The notes under the pieces are model-generated. The model did not search any database. It was not told the DNA's origin and saw only the letters and a program-made list of their open reading frames with translations. Shown piece by piece: positions 16,001 to 25,541 of a stretch of DNA of 64,000 bases. The position numbers and the translations under genes are program-made. The DNA is from Arcobacter sp. GTDB lineage: Bacteria; Campylobacterota; Campylobacteria; Campylobacterales; Sulfurimonadaceae. Location of the stretch: contig JAGXFN010000015.1 of NCBI GenBank assembly GCA_024637195.1, positions 1 through 64,000 on the forward strand, in the 5' to 3' direction. Position 1 is the first letter of the stretch; every line of letters begins with the position of its first letter.

Positions 16001-19000
16001 ATGCTAAAAAAATTCATAGAATTTGCTATAGACAAACCACTTTTAAACCATATATTTCTTGCCTTTATCGTTCTGCTTTCTGTGTTTGCCTATATCAATA
16101 TTCCCAAAGAGATCTTCCCTCCGGTGCAGATGGACAAGGTCGTTATCTCGGGAAATTATGCCGGTACGAGTGCCGATATCTTAGATAAGATGGCGGTTAA
16201 GGCGATTGAGGACGAGCTGAAAAACATCAATGCCATGCAAAAGCTGCAGACGCAGGTGAAAAACGGCAGTTTTATGATTACGGCGGACATCAAACCCGAG
16301 GCGGATAATATCTCCGCCTTAAATGATGTCAAAGACGTGATTAGTAAAATCAAACGCGATCTTCCCTCCGACATGGATGAGCCGATCGCACGCCTGTTTG
16401 AGCAGTCTATTCCCCTCGTTCAGGTTTCCGTTTCTGCGCAAAAGCCTACAAATGAGCTGCTCGACATGGCAGAAATGCTCAAGTCCGATATCTCTGCCTT
16501 CAAAGACCTTAACGAGGTGACAATCCGCGGAGATGCGGATGATGAGCTCCTTGTAAAGATAAACCTCTCCAAGATCGAAGCGTACGGGCTCAAAAGTGAT
16601 GATGTTATCCGGGCTCTTCAGTCGATCAGTTCGATTTTTCCTATAGGAACGATTAAGGAGAGAGGTCATCATCTCTATATCAGTACGAGCAACGGTGAAA
16701 AAGAGATCGAAAAGCTCAATAATACGCTTTTAAGCATCGGAGGAAAAAAAATTCGTCTTGAAGATGTGGCGGATGTGAAATTTACGATCTCACAGCAGAG
16801 CGAACTGACTCACTTTAACGCCCTGCCAACGATCTCGATCAATATCACCAAGTCAAAATCAGGCAGTGCTATTGTCCTTGTCAAGCAGATACGAACACTT
16901 TTGACACGCTATGAACAGACGTATCCAGAGTTTAAGTTCAGTGTCTATTCAGATACGTCGGTTTGGATAAAAAACCGTTTGAATACGGTCTTTTCAAATA
17001 TCCTTTTTGGTCTTTTCCTTGTCTTTGTAGCGATGATGCTTAGCGTCAACCGGGGCATCGCCTTTGTCGTGGCTTTGGGTATTCCGCTCTCTTTTATGAT
17101 CGGACTTATCGTGACGGAGAAGATAGGCTACTCCTTAAATATGCTCTCCCTTTTGGGCGGGCTGATCGCGCTGGGGATGCTGGTGGACGAGGCGATCGTT
17201 GTCGCTGAAAACATTTACCGGCATCTGGAAATGGGAAAAGATCGGCGAGAAGCGGTTGTAGAGGGGACTCGAGAAATGTTTCCTGCCGTTTTTGCTGCGA
17301 CCTTGACGACGGTATTTGCTTTTTTGCCGCTGCTGATGATGACGGGAGAAATGGGGACTTTTATCCGTATCTTGCCGATCATGATCTCTGTCTTGCTTGT
17401 CTCTTCGCTCTTTGAAGCCTTCTATTTTTTGCCCCTGCATGCCAAAGATTTCTTGCATGTGCGCAAAGATGACCATGTCAGCCATGACATCTGGAATCGT
17501 TTTTATCGCAGATACGAGCAAAGCCTTCACTTTTTGATAGAACGCAAGAAGAGTGCGTTGGCGCTTATGTTACTCTGCATCATAGGCCTGACCCTTCTGT
17601 TCGCCAGTATGACGCGCTTTCAGCTCTTTCCTGATTTTGATGTGACACAGGTCTTCGTCTCGGGAAAACTGGAGATAAATCACGATCTTGAAGAGTCCGA
17701 GAAGATCGTCTCACAGCTTGAAAAGGTGATCTTGGAGTATAAAAAAGAGGGGGAAATCATCTCGGTGACTTCTACCGTCGGCATACGTATCGATGCAAAA
17801 AACCAGGCGCAGATGGGGGAAAATCTTTTTCATATCTTCATCGACCTGAACGAGCGTGCACCGACAAACTTTTTTGAGCGCTACATCAATCCTTATCTCA
17901 GTGTAGAGTATGATGCATCGCTGTTGACCCGCGAGCGCGAGGCGGTAGAGATCGCGGAGGATATCAAAGAACTATTGAAACCGTTTGAAAAAATTCAGGA
18001 GAACGGGGTAAACCTTTTTGATGAGCTGCGCGTGACGATACCGGGTACAGGTGTGGTCAAAAATGACGTGGAGATTGCCCTCTCACTTAAGAGCGATACC
18101 GAGCTTTTGGCGGGTTTGAAACGCATCGAAGCAGAGATGACAAAGCATGAGGGAGTCTACAATGTAGCCAACGATGCGACCGAGGGTGAAGAAGAGCTGA
18201 AGCTGCACATCAACAGCTACGGACAGAAGCTTGGGTTTACAGAAGAGATTTTGAACAAAGAACTGCGCGCTTACTATCTTCAAGGAGAGTACGGCAAGAT
18301 GTTTAATGCGTCCGGTCTGGTGCGTATCCGAGTTGAAAGCAAGAAAAAAGATGAGTACGAGAATCTGCAGCATATATCACTGAATATTCCCGGAACACAA
18401 AAACGTGTGCGCCTTAAAGAGATTGCGGATTTTGAGTTCCAGACGGCCTATGTCAGCATAGAAAAAGAAGACGGCAAACGGATACGTTCGGTCTTTGCTT
18501 CACTGGACAAAGAGAAGATTACCGCCGGTGAGCTGACAAAGATACTCAAGCCCCTGCTTCAGACCTTGAAAGAAGAGGGTTACGGGGTAGATATCAAAGG
18601 CGAACAGCAAGAAAATGAGAAGACAACACGCGAGCTTTCCCAGGCGGCAGTTATGGCGCTATTTTTGATCTTTATCACCCTGGTATGGCTCTTTGACTCT
18701 TTGGTTGATTCGCTTATTGTGCTCTCAAACGCCGTTTTTCTGGTCTGGTTCGGAGTCTTGGGCGGGCATATGTTGATGGGAATGAACATGACGATGCCGA
18801 GTCTTATTGGCGCGATCGGACTGGCCGGGGTTGTTGTCAATGACGGACTATTGATGATGCTCTTTATTAAAAAGGCCAAGAATACGGACGAGCTTGTGAA
18901 GTACGCCAGAACCCGTCTACGCCCCATCGTCCTCACCTCGGTTACGACGGTTCTGGGGCTTTTTACACTGATGTTTTTCGCATCCGGACAGGCGATGATA

Positions 19001-19126
19001 CTCCAGCCTATGGCAATCTCTTTGGGATTCGGACTGGCCTGGGCTACGGTACTAAACCTTCTATATGTCCCGCTTCTGTACAGTGTCGTTAAAAAGGTGA
19101 AGCCCCCTTTAAAAGAAGTAGAATAG
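16001..19126 (+). CDS. RND family efflux permease
   Basis: The 1041-residue protein has the RND arrangement: one helix, a large periplasmic loop, six helices, then a repeat of this. Helix 4 contains GLIALGMLVDEAIVVAENIY, where Asp396 matches the proton-relay Asp407 of AcrB and Glu397 replaces Asp408. The second half has the related GLAGVVVNDGLLMM. The family pumps drugs, lipids or metabolites from the periplasm using proton motive force, normally with a periplasmic adaptor and an outer membrane channel. Neither is next to it: upstream are rsmH and the FtsL-like gene (13 bases away) and downstream hemD is on the other strand. Substrate unknown. Confidence 0.87.
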   Translation: MLKKFIEFAIDKPLLNHIFLAFIVLLSVFAYINIPKEIFPPVQMDKVVISGNYAGTSADILDKMAVKAIEDELKNINAMQKLQTQVKNGSFMITADIKPEADNISALNDVKDVISKIKRDLPSDMDEPIARLFEQSIPLVQVSVSAQKPTNELLDMAEMLKSDISAFKDLNEVTIRGDADDELLVKINLSKIEAYGLKSDDVIRALQSISSIFPIGTIKERGHHLYISTSNGEKEIEKLNNTLLSIGGKKIRLEDVADVKFTISQQSELTHFNALPTISINITKSKSGSAIVLVKQIRTLLTRYEQTYPEFKFSVYSDTSVWIKNRLNTVFSNILFGLFLVFVAMMLSVNRGIAFVVALGIPLSFMIGLIVTEKIGYSLNMLSLLGGLIALGMLVDEAIVVAENIYRHLEMGKDRREAVVEGTREMFPAVFAATLTTVFAFLPLLMMTGEMGTFIRILPIMISVLLVSSLFEAFYFLPLHAKDFLHVRKDDHVSHDIWNRFYRRYEQSLHFLIERKKSALALMLLCIIGLTLLFASMTRFQLFPDFDVTQVFVSGKLEINHDLEESEKIVSQLEKVILEYKKEGEIISVTSTVGIRIDAKNQAQMGENLFHIFIDLNERAPTNFFERYINPYLSVEYDASLLTREREAVEIAEDIKELLKPFEKIQENGVNLFDELRVTIPGTGVVKNDVEIALSLKSDTELLAGLKRIEAEMTKHEGVYNVANDATEGEEELKLHINSYGQKLGFTEEILNKELRAYYLQGEYGKMFNASGLVRIRVESKKKDEYENLQHISLNIPGTQKRVRLKEIADFEFQTAYVSIEKEDGKRIRSVFASLDKEKITAGELTKILKPLLQTLKEEGYGVDIKGEQQENEKTTRELSQAAVMALFLIFITLVWLFDSLVDSLIVLSNAVFLVWFGVLGGHMLMGMNMTMPSLIGAIGLAGVVVNDGLLMMLFIKKAKNTDELVKYARTRLRPIVLTSVTTVLGLFTLMFFASGQAMILQPMAISLGFGLAWATVLNLLYVPLLYSVVKKVKPPLKEVE

Positions 19127-19147
19127 ACCGAAAAAAAAATGAATGGT

Positions 19148-19185
19148 GGCCGCAAGAGGATATCCCCCTCATCTTTTTAGCGGCC
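19148..19185. terminator. possible bidirectional hairpin between RND and hemD genes
   Basis: GGCCGC (19148-19153) pairs with GCGGCC (19180-19185), and GAGG with CCTC inside it, making a nested stem between convergent genes. Part of it lies in the last codons of hemD. A terminator role is likely by position but the T-run is inside the loop side rather than after the stem. Confidence 0.35.
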
Positions 19186-19818
19186 TGATTCCAGTTCCAC
19201 CGCTTTGTTGATGCATGCGGCTATAGAAGTGGTGTCGGCGATGTAGGGTTTTATCTCCGGCGGGAGGTATTTTGCCGTGGTCTCGCCTATGCAGATCGCA
19301 CTGAAGCTCTTCTCCCAGGGGTAGTGTTTTAAAAAACACTCGATCGAGGAGGGGGAGGAAAACACGATATAGGAGTTTTTAGGCAGTTTTTCTATCTTAG
19401 GTTCGAGGTCGCAGATGTTTTCATAAACGATCATCTCATCGCAGCTTACACCGCCTTCTTTGAGTAATGAAACCAGGTCGGAGACAACTTTTTTACCTCT
19501 GACATACAAGACTTTTTTACCCTGAAGCTCTTGAATCAACTCATGTGCGAAGGCATTGCCATGTTTTTTTACCCCGACAAACTCCAAATTTCCACCCAGC
19601 TTCTTAATAATTTTTGCCGTTTGGGGCGCAATGGCATATGCAGGTACTTTCTTCCACGCGCTATTGAAAGAGTGAAGAGCCTGAACAGCATTTTTTGAGG
19701 TAAAAACCAGGGCATCGTAATTCGCAAGATCAACATCACTTTTGAGATACTCTATTTTAAAAAGAGGCAGATTTTTGGCCCGCTTGACCTTTGTGTCATT
19801 TAGCAGGTAGATGTTCAT
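19177..19818 (-). CDS. hemD: uroporphyrinogen-III synthase HemD
   Basis: HemD closes the linear hydroxymethylbilane into uroporphyrinogen III in haem synthesis. I start the protein at the ATG at 19816-19818 (MNIYLLNDTK), 213 residues, because the family begins at this first strand; a frame 37 residues longer exists but would add an unusual extension. The segments VFTSKNAVQALHS, GKKVLYVRGKKVVSDLV and VFSSPSSIECFLKH match conserved HemD blocks of the two-domain fold. Sequence conservation in this family is low, but these three blocks in order are convincing. The gene lies downstream of nhaA, apart from hemA and hemC at 33.7-38.9 kb. Confidence 0.82.
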   Translation of the reverse strand: MNIYLLNDTKVKRAKNLPLFKIEYLKSDVDLANYDALVFTSKNAVQALHSFNSAWKKVPAYAIAPQTAKIIKKLGGNLEFVGVKKHGNAFAHELIQELQGKKVLYVRGKKVVSDLVSLLKEGGVSCDEMIVYENICDLEPKIEKLPKNSYIVFSSPSSIECFLKHYPWEKSFSAICIGETTAKYLPPEIKPYIADTTSIAACINKAVELESGR

Positions 19819-20046
19819 TTTGTTTATCTTTATTTTATTGAATAAGGAACGGATTGTTTTTGCCATAAAGCTTTCATGTTCTTTGTCGTAAAGATGCAGT
19901 TTTTCAATGATTTTAGTAAATCTATTCATCTTTTTATTTTACCAACAATATGTAAAATATAGGAGTAAAAAAATGATTTTTGTAGAGCTTGAAGTCTGTG
20001 TACAGATGGAAGCACAGCCATTCGCGCCCCTGCGCGAGAGCAGAGA

Positions 20047-21384
20047 TCACTTTTCTGTGAGCTTTTTGGAACTAAACCTAAGCCATAAAAAGCCAAATAT
20101 TCCTGCAAAAAGGGAGGCAGACAAGATCCCGACCTTGGCTTCAAATATGGACGCCTCGTCTCCTGCAAAGGCCAGATCCGCCACAAATATCGACATCGTA
20201 AAGCCGATACCGCCTAAAAATGCTACGCCGAATATTTGACTCATGGTGCTGTTTTGGGGAAGTTTGGCGATACCCAGTTTAATGGCAAGCCAGGCCACTC
20301 CGGCAATGCCCAGTACTTTTCCAAGTATCAGACCCAGGATGATCCCAAGAGAGATAGGCGTTGCAACCGTGTCGCCGATAGAAGAAAAATCTATGCTGAT
20401 CCCCGCATTTGCAAGGGCAAAAAGCGGTATCACGATCAGCGCCACGGGAAGGTGCATTGAATGTTCAAGCTTGGCAGATGGGGAGGTGACGGCATCAACC
20501 TTGTCTTTTATGTTCTGCAGTATCGCTTTTTGATTTTCATTGAGTTTTCCGCCAGGTTGGGCACGGCTCTGATACGTCTGCAGGAGGTTTTTTGTTCCCT
20601 GCAAAAAGCTGAGAGTAGTGAGTTTTGGTTGGGTAGGGATAGCCATAGCCGCGATTACACCGGCGATGGTCGCATGCACACCCGAGAGAAGCATAAAATA
20701 CCACATAATCCCCCCGATGATAAAATAGGCCAGCGCACTGCGGATGCCGAAACGGTTGAAGGTGACCATGATCAGGAATGCTCCCATCGCCATAAGGAGG
20801 TAGTTGAGCTGAATCTGCTCCGTATAAAAAACAGCGATGACCAAAACCGCTCCGAGGTCATCGACGATAGCCAGAGCCACTAAAAACGTCACCAGTGCTG
20901 TAGAGACACGTTTTCCGAGCAGAACCAAAGCACTGATCGCAAAGGCAATGTCCGTGGCCATAGGGATCCCCCAGCCATTTGCAGCCTCCGTGCCATAGTT
21001 GACGCCGAGATAGATCAGTGCAGGCAGTATCATGCCGCCGATGGCAGCCAGGATAGGAAGCATTGCGACCTTGATGTTGGAAAGCTCGCCGACCAAGATC
21101 TCTCTTTTTATCTCAAGCCCCACGATAAAGAAAAACATAGCCATCAATCCGTCGTTGATCCAGTGGTGGATGGAGTGGGTGAGACTCCATGAGCCAAACG
21201 CAATGCTCGCTTTGGCGTGAAACAGATCAACATAGGTCTGTGCAAACGGTGAATTCGCCAAAAACAGAGCAATAACCGTTGTCAGCATAAGGATAAGTCC
21301 CGTGGTCGTTTGTGCATGAATAAAATGTTCAAAGGGTGTCGCTATCTTATTAAACGTCTTTTCCCAAGGGGCATACAGTCTCAT
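20047..21384 (-). CDS. nhaA: Na+/H+ antiporter NhaA
   Basis: NhaA exports sodium in exchange for two protons per ion and helps hold cytoplasmic pH and sodium. The 445-residue protein has the family pattern of twelve helices. The ion-binding aspartates are Asp175 and Asp176 in LAIVDDLGAVLVIA, and the ATDIAFAISALVLLGKRV stretch before them is the unwound helix 4 region. It is longer than E. coli NhaA because of a polar insert of about 70 residues between helices 8 and 9, common in other NhaA proteins. It lies 81 bases after atpR on the same strand, next to the N-ATPase genes, and is followed by hemD. Confidence 0.95.
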   Translation of the reverse strand: MRLYAPWEKTFNKIATPFEHFIHAQTTTGLILMLTTVIALFLANSPFAQTYVDLFHAKASIAFGSWSLTHSIHHWINDGLMAMFFFIVGLEIKREILVGELSNIKVAMLPILAAIGGMILPALIYLGVNYGTEAANGWGIPMATDIAFAISALVLLGKRVSTALVTFLVALAIVDDLGAVLVIAVFYTEQIQLNYLLMAMGAFLIMVTFNRFGIRSALAYFIIGGIMWYFMLLSGVHATIAGVIAAMAIPTQPKLTTLSFLQGTKNLLQTYQSRAQPGGKLNENQKAILQNIKDKVDAVTSPSAKLEHSMHLPVALIVIPLFALANAGISIDFSSIGDTVATPISLGIILGLILGKVLGIAGVAWLAIKLGIAKLPQNSTMSQIFGVAFLGGIGFTMSIFVADLAFAGDEASIFEAKVGILSASLFAGIFGFLWLRFSSKKLTEK

Positions 21385-21465
21385 GTTTTTCCTTTAGAAG
21401 GTATCATAATCATTGGCGTGCATCATATCGAAAAGGTACAAAGGGGAGTTTTAACTTCACGCGGC

Positions 21466-21723
21466 TTATTTCCACTTTTGTTTCACCAGATAAAGAATGG
21501 CGACTTTTGCACTGAGCAGACCGGCGAGCAGATAGAGCGTCATTTCGGGAAAAAAGAAGCAGATCGTTCCCAGTGCCGCGCCCAAGAAAAGAAAGCGCAG
21601 GAAAAAAATAGCATGAAGTAGAGGTTTTCGGCATTTTTGCAGACAGATGAGCTGGAAATAGAGATGAGTGAAGTACAAAAGAGACAGAATGTTTCCTCCG
21701 ATAAAGAAAAGAAGCTCTTTCAT
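21466..21723 (-). CDS. atpR: N-ATPase subunit AtpR
   Basis: AtpR is a small membrane protein found only in N-type ATPase operons, proposed to help assemble or supply ions to the c-ring. I start it at the ATG at 21721-21723 (MKELLFFIGG), which overlaps the atpQ stop by 4 bases as ATGA, giving 85 residues. Three hydrophobic segments are present (about 4-24, 33-53 and 55-75). Sequence similarity within this family is low, so the call rests on size, topology and its place between atpQ and the end of the D-C-Q-R arm. It is the last gene of the minus-strand arm. Confidence 0.75.
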   Translation of the reverse strand: MKELLFFIGGNILSLLYFTHLYFQLICLQKCRKPLLHAIFFLRFLFLGAALGTICFFFPEMTLYLLAGLLSAKVAILYLVKQKWK

Positions 21724-21999
21724 TTTTTGTAAATAAACACTTTCCAAACCGAGTAAAGCGCAATAAAAAGGCCCAGAACGATAAGGCTGATGGTCCAGGA
21801 GGTACCGCCCATATCCGTTTCTACATTTTTATCCAGATAGCCGCCGAGATAGCCGCCGATGACCATAGGCAGAGCCACCATCCAGCCTATTGCGCCGACA
21901 ATGATGACGGTTTCCCATAAGATCCCTTTTTTGCGCCATTTTTTTATCCAGGAAGCCTTCTTGCCGATGTCTTCTTCAAAGCTGATCTTCTTTTCATCT

Positions 22000-22007
<8 letters not shown>
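21720..22007 (-). CDS. atpQ: N-ATPase AtpI-like subunit AtpQ
   Basis: The 95-residue protein has a charged N-terminus of about 30 residues (KKASWIKKWRKKGILWET) followed by two membrane helices, separated by YLGGYLDKNVETDMGGTSW. The G-x-x-G-G-Y-L-G-x-x-L-D motif at the first helix end is characteristic of the AtpI/AtpQ family. In N-ATPases AtpQ is thought to aid c-ring assembly together with AtpR. Start and stop overlap the neighbouring atpC (8 bases) and atpR (4 bases) genes, indicating tight translational coupling. Confidence 0.83.
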
Positions 22008-23770
<1,763 letters not shown>

Positions 23771-23780
23771 TTAGATAGAC

Positions 23781-23790
23781 TATTATAACT
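23781..23790. promoter_or_regulatory. overlapping divergent -10 boxes for the two atp arms
   Basis: The sequence TATTATAACT can be read as TATTAT on the plus strand (23781-23786) and as TATAAT on the minus strand (23787-23782). These lie 30 bases before atpB and 35 bases before atpD, suitable for two promoters whose cores overlap. It is the only such element in the 70-base gap. Two polymerases could not sit there together, so the arms might compete. Confidence 0.5.
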
Positions 23791-23816
23791 TAAATGATTT
23801 ATAAAAGTTGGAAAAT

Positions 23817-24524
23817 ATGAAAAATAATGTTTTTCCTGAAACAGTATGGGAAATTGAGATCATGGACTTTAATGTTGTACTTACCGACACTGTCGTGACG
23901 ACATGGGTTGTTATGCTCTTCTTGGCGGTGTTCTCTTATTTTATTTCTCGCAAGCTTACTGTTTCGCAGCCGACTAAGCTGCAGCTCTTTGCCGAACGGA
24001 TTATTGTCGCCATAAAAGATACCCTTGAGAATTCGGCCGTCATTCCAGTCTGGTCTTTGGTGCCGTTTATCGGTACACTCTGGATCTTTATCGGGGTGAT
24101 GAACCTTATCTCGCTTATACCCTATTTTCACAATCCGACCAGAGACCTGAGCACGACGGCCGCACTCTCGGTGATCGTCTTTTTTTCCATACATTATTAC
24201 GGTATCCGTTTCGGCGGACTTAAAAACTACCTCCAACGCTATATCGAACCTTCGGTATTTTTGCTGCCTTTTAATATTTTCAGCGATTTTTCGAGAATAT
24301 TTGCGATGGCGATCCGCCTTTTTGGAAATATGCTCAGCTGGGAGATGATCATCGCCATCTTGATCGTGCTGGCCGGGTTTTTAGTGCCTGTTCCCATGAT
24401 GATACTCAGTATCGTCGGCGATCTGTTACATGCCTATCTTTTCGGACTGCTCGCTTATATCTTTATTGTAGGCGGACTGCAGGCTGAAGAACGTACCTTA
24501 TCACAGGAGAAAAAACATGGATAG
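23817..24524 (+). CDS. atpB: N-ATPase a subunit AtpB
   Basis: The a subunit forms the ion half-channels next to the c-ring. I use the ATG at 23817-23819 (MKNNVFPETV), giving 235 residues; a TTG nine bases earlier is in frame. The essential arginine is Arg167 in AMAIRLFGNMLSWEM, the most conserved part of the family. There are about five to six membrane helices, and TLWIFIGVMNLISLIPYFHNPT is a conserved helix. The last helix ends LLAYIFIVGGLQAEE. It starts the plus-strand arm and its end overlaps atpE by 8 bases. Confidence 0.92.
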   Translation: MKNNVFPETVWEIEIMDFNVVLTDTVVTTWVVMLFLAVFSYFISRKLTVSQPTKLQLFAERIIVAIKDTLENSAVIPVWSLVPFIGTLWIFIGVMNLISLIPYFHNPTRDLSTTAALSVIVFFSIHYYGIRFGGLKNYLQRYIEPSVFLLPFNIFSDFSRIFAMAIRLFGNMLSWEMIIAILIVLAGFLVPVPMMILSIVGDLLHAYLFGLLAYIFIVGGLQAEERTLSQEKKHG

Positions 24525-24783
24525 TATGACTATCATCATTTCCGTTTCTATTATTACAGCAGGCCTGACCATCGCAATCGGAGGATATGGACCCTCAAGA
24601 GGCGAGGCCGATGCCCTGACAAAGGCGATCGAGACCATCGGCAGACAGCCTGAATCGGCAAATGACATTACCCGTTTGCTTTTTGTGGGAATGGCTATGG
24701 TCGAGTCTGTGGCGATTTACGCGTTGGTGATTGCACTGATCATTCTCTTTGCAAACCCGCTGCTTAGCTATGTCGTCAAATAG
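24517..24783 (+). CDS. atpE: N-ATPase c subunit AtpE
   Basis: The c subunit is the ion-carrying hairpin of the rotor ring. The 88-residue protein has two membrane helices joined by the RQPE loop at 43-46. The ion-binding carboxylate is Glu63 in MAMVESVAIY, followed by Ser64 and Tyr68, as in sodium-binding rings. Helix 1 has GPSRGEA, where Glu30 takes the position of Gln32 in the Ilyobacter tartaricus ring, giving two carboxylates per site. This pattern is compatible with Na+ but does not prove it, since an N-type ring has been reported to be proton specific. The gene overlaps atpB by 8 bases and is followed by atpF after 8. Confidence 0.93.
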   Translation: MDSMTIIISVSIITAGLTIAIGGYGPSRGEADALTKAIETIGRQPESANDITRLLFVGMAMVESVAIYALVIALIILFANPLLSYVVK

Positions 24784-24791
24784 AGCCGCCT

Positions 24792-25541
24792 ATGTTTAAC
24801 TGGTGGACCTTCTTTTTTCAGCTTGTTAATTTTTTCATTGTTCTGTATATCCTTTACAGACTTTTTTTTAAACCGCTGCAAAACATTATAAGAGCAAGAG
24901 ACGAGACGATAAGTCAAGGTCTGAACGAGATCAAAGAGGGTGAAGAACGCATCAAAAAAGAAGAAGAGCGCTATAGCGAAAAGATGAAAGAGATCGATAA
25001 TTTGCGTGAAAAAGAGATCGACAAGGCCAGAAAAGAAGCCTTGCACGAGAAAGATCGTATGATGAAAGAGACGGAAGAGGAGATTGATAAAGCCCGAAAA
25101 AAACATAGCCGGATCATTGAAGAACAGCAAAAAAAGATCGAGAAAGAGATCCGGCGCAAAAGTCTGGAGTTCAGCCTGTTCTACAGTGAAAAACTGCTAA
25201 AAGAGCTTAGCGACGAGATGCTGCATCAAAAACGCATAGATCAGTTTTTGCAGGCCTTGGAGCAAAATCGGAGCAAAGAGATTTCACAACTGAAAGAGGA
25301 GCTTGAGGGCAAAGCGTGCGCACTTGATCTTTACACTGCGTTTGAGCTCTCCAAAGATTCGCTTGAAAAGATAAAAGAACAGCTGCACGGTCTGCTTCAG
25401 TGTGACTCGCTTGAGATTGAGAGTACGCAAGATACTGCACTCATCGCCGGTATCCGTCTGCTAATCGGCAATAAAGTCTTTGACGCTTCGCTAAAGGCAG
25501 AACTGGAGCGCTTCAAAGAGAAGATGGAAAAAGAGATTTAG
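24792..25541 (+). CDS. atpF: N-ATPase b subunit AtpF
   Basis: The b subunit forms the outer stalk. The 249-residue protein has one N-terminal membrane helix (WWTFFFQLVNFFIVLYILY, about 4-22) and then a long charged coiled coil rich in Lys and Glu to about residue 140. The remaining hundred residues are longer than in usual F-type b subunits (about 160 residues) and probably replace the missing delta subunit, as in other N-ATPases, whose operons lack atpH. The c-terminal part LLIGNKVFDASLKAELERFKEKM resembles the end of delta proteins. It abuts atpA without a gap. Confidence 0.87.
   Translation: MFNWWTFFFQLVNFFIVLYILYRLFFKPLQNIIRARDETISQGLNEIKEGEERIKKEEERYSEKMKEIDNLREKEIDKARKEALHEKDRMMKETEEEIDKARKKHSRIIEEQQKKIEKEIRRKSLEFSLFYSEKLLKELSDEMLHQKRIDQFLQALEQNRSKEISQLKEELEGKACALDLYTAFELSKDSLEKIKEQLHGLLQCDSLEIESTQDTALIAGIRLLIGNKVFDASLKAELERFKEKMEKEI

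Noticed and set aside
19972-20239. Plus-strand frame beginning between hemD and nhaA and running antisense into nhaA
   Set aside because: It overlaps the conserved end of nhaA and shows no family or ribosome site.
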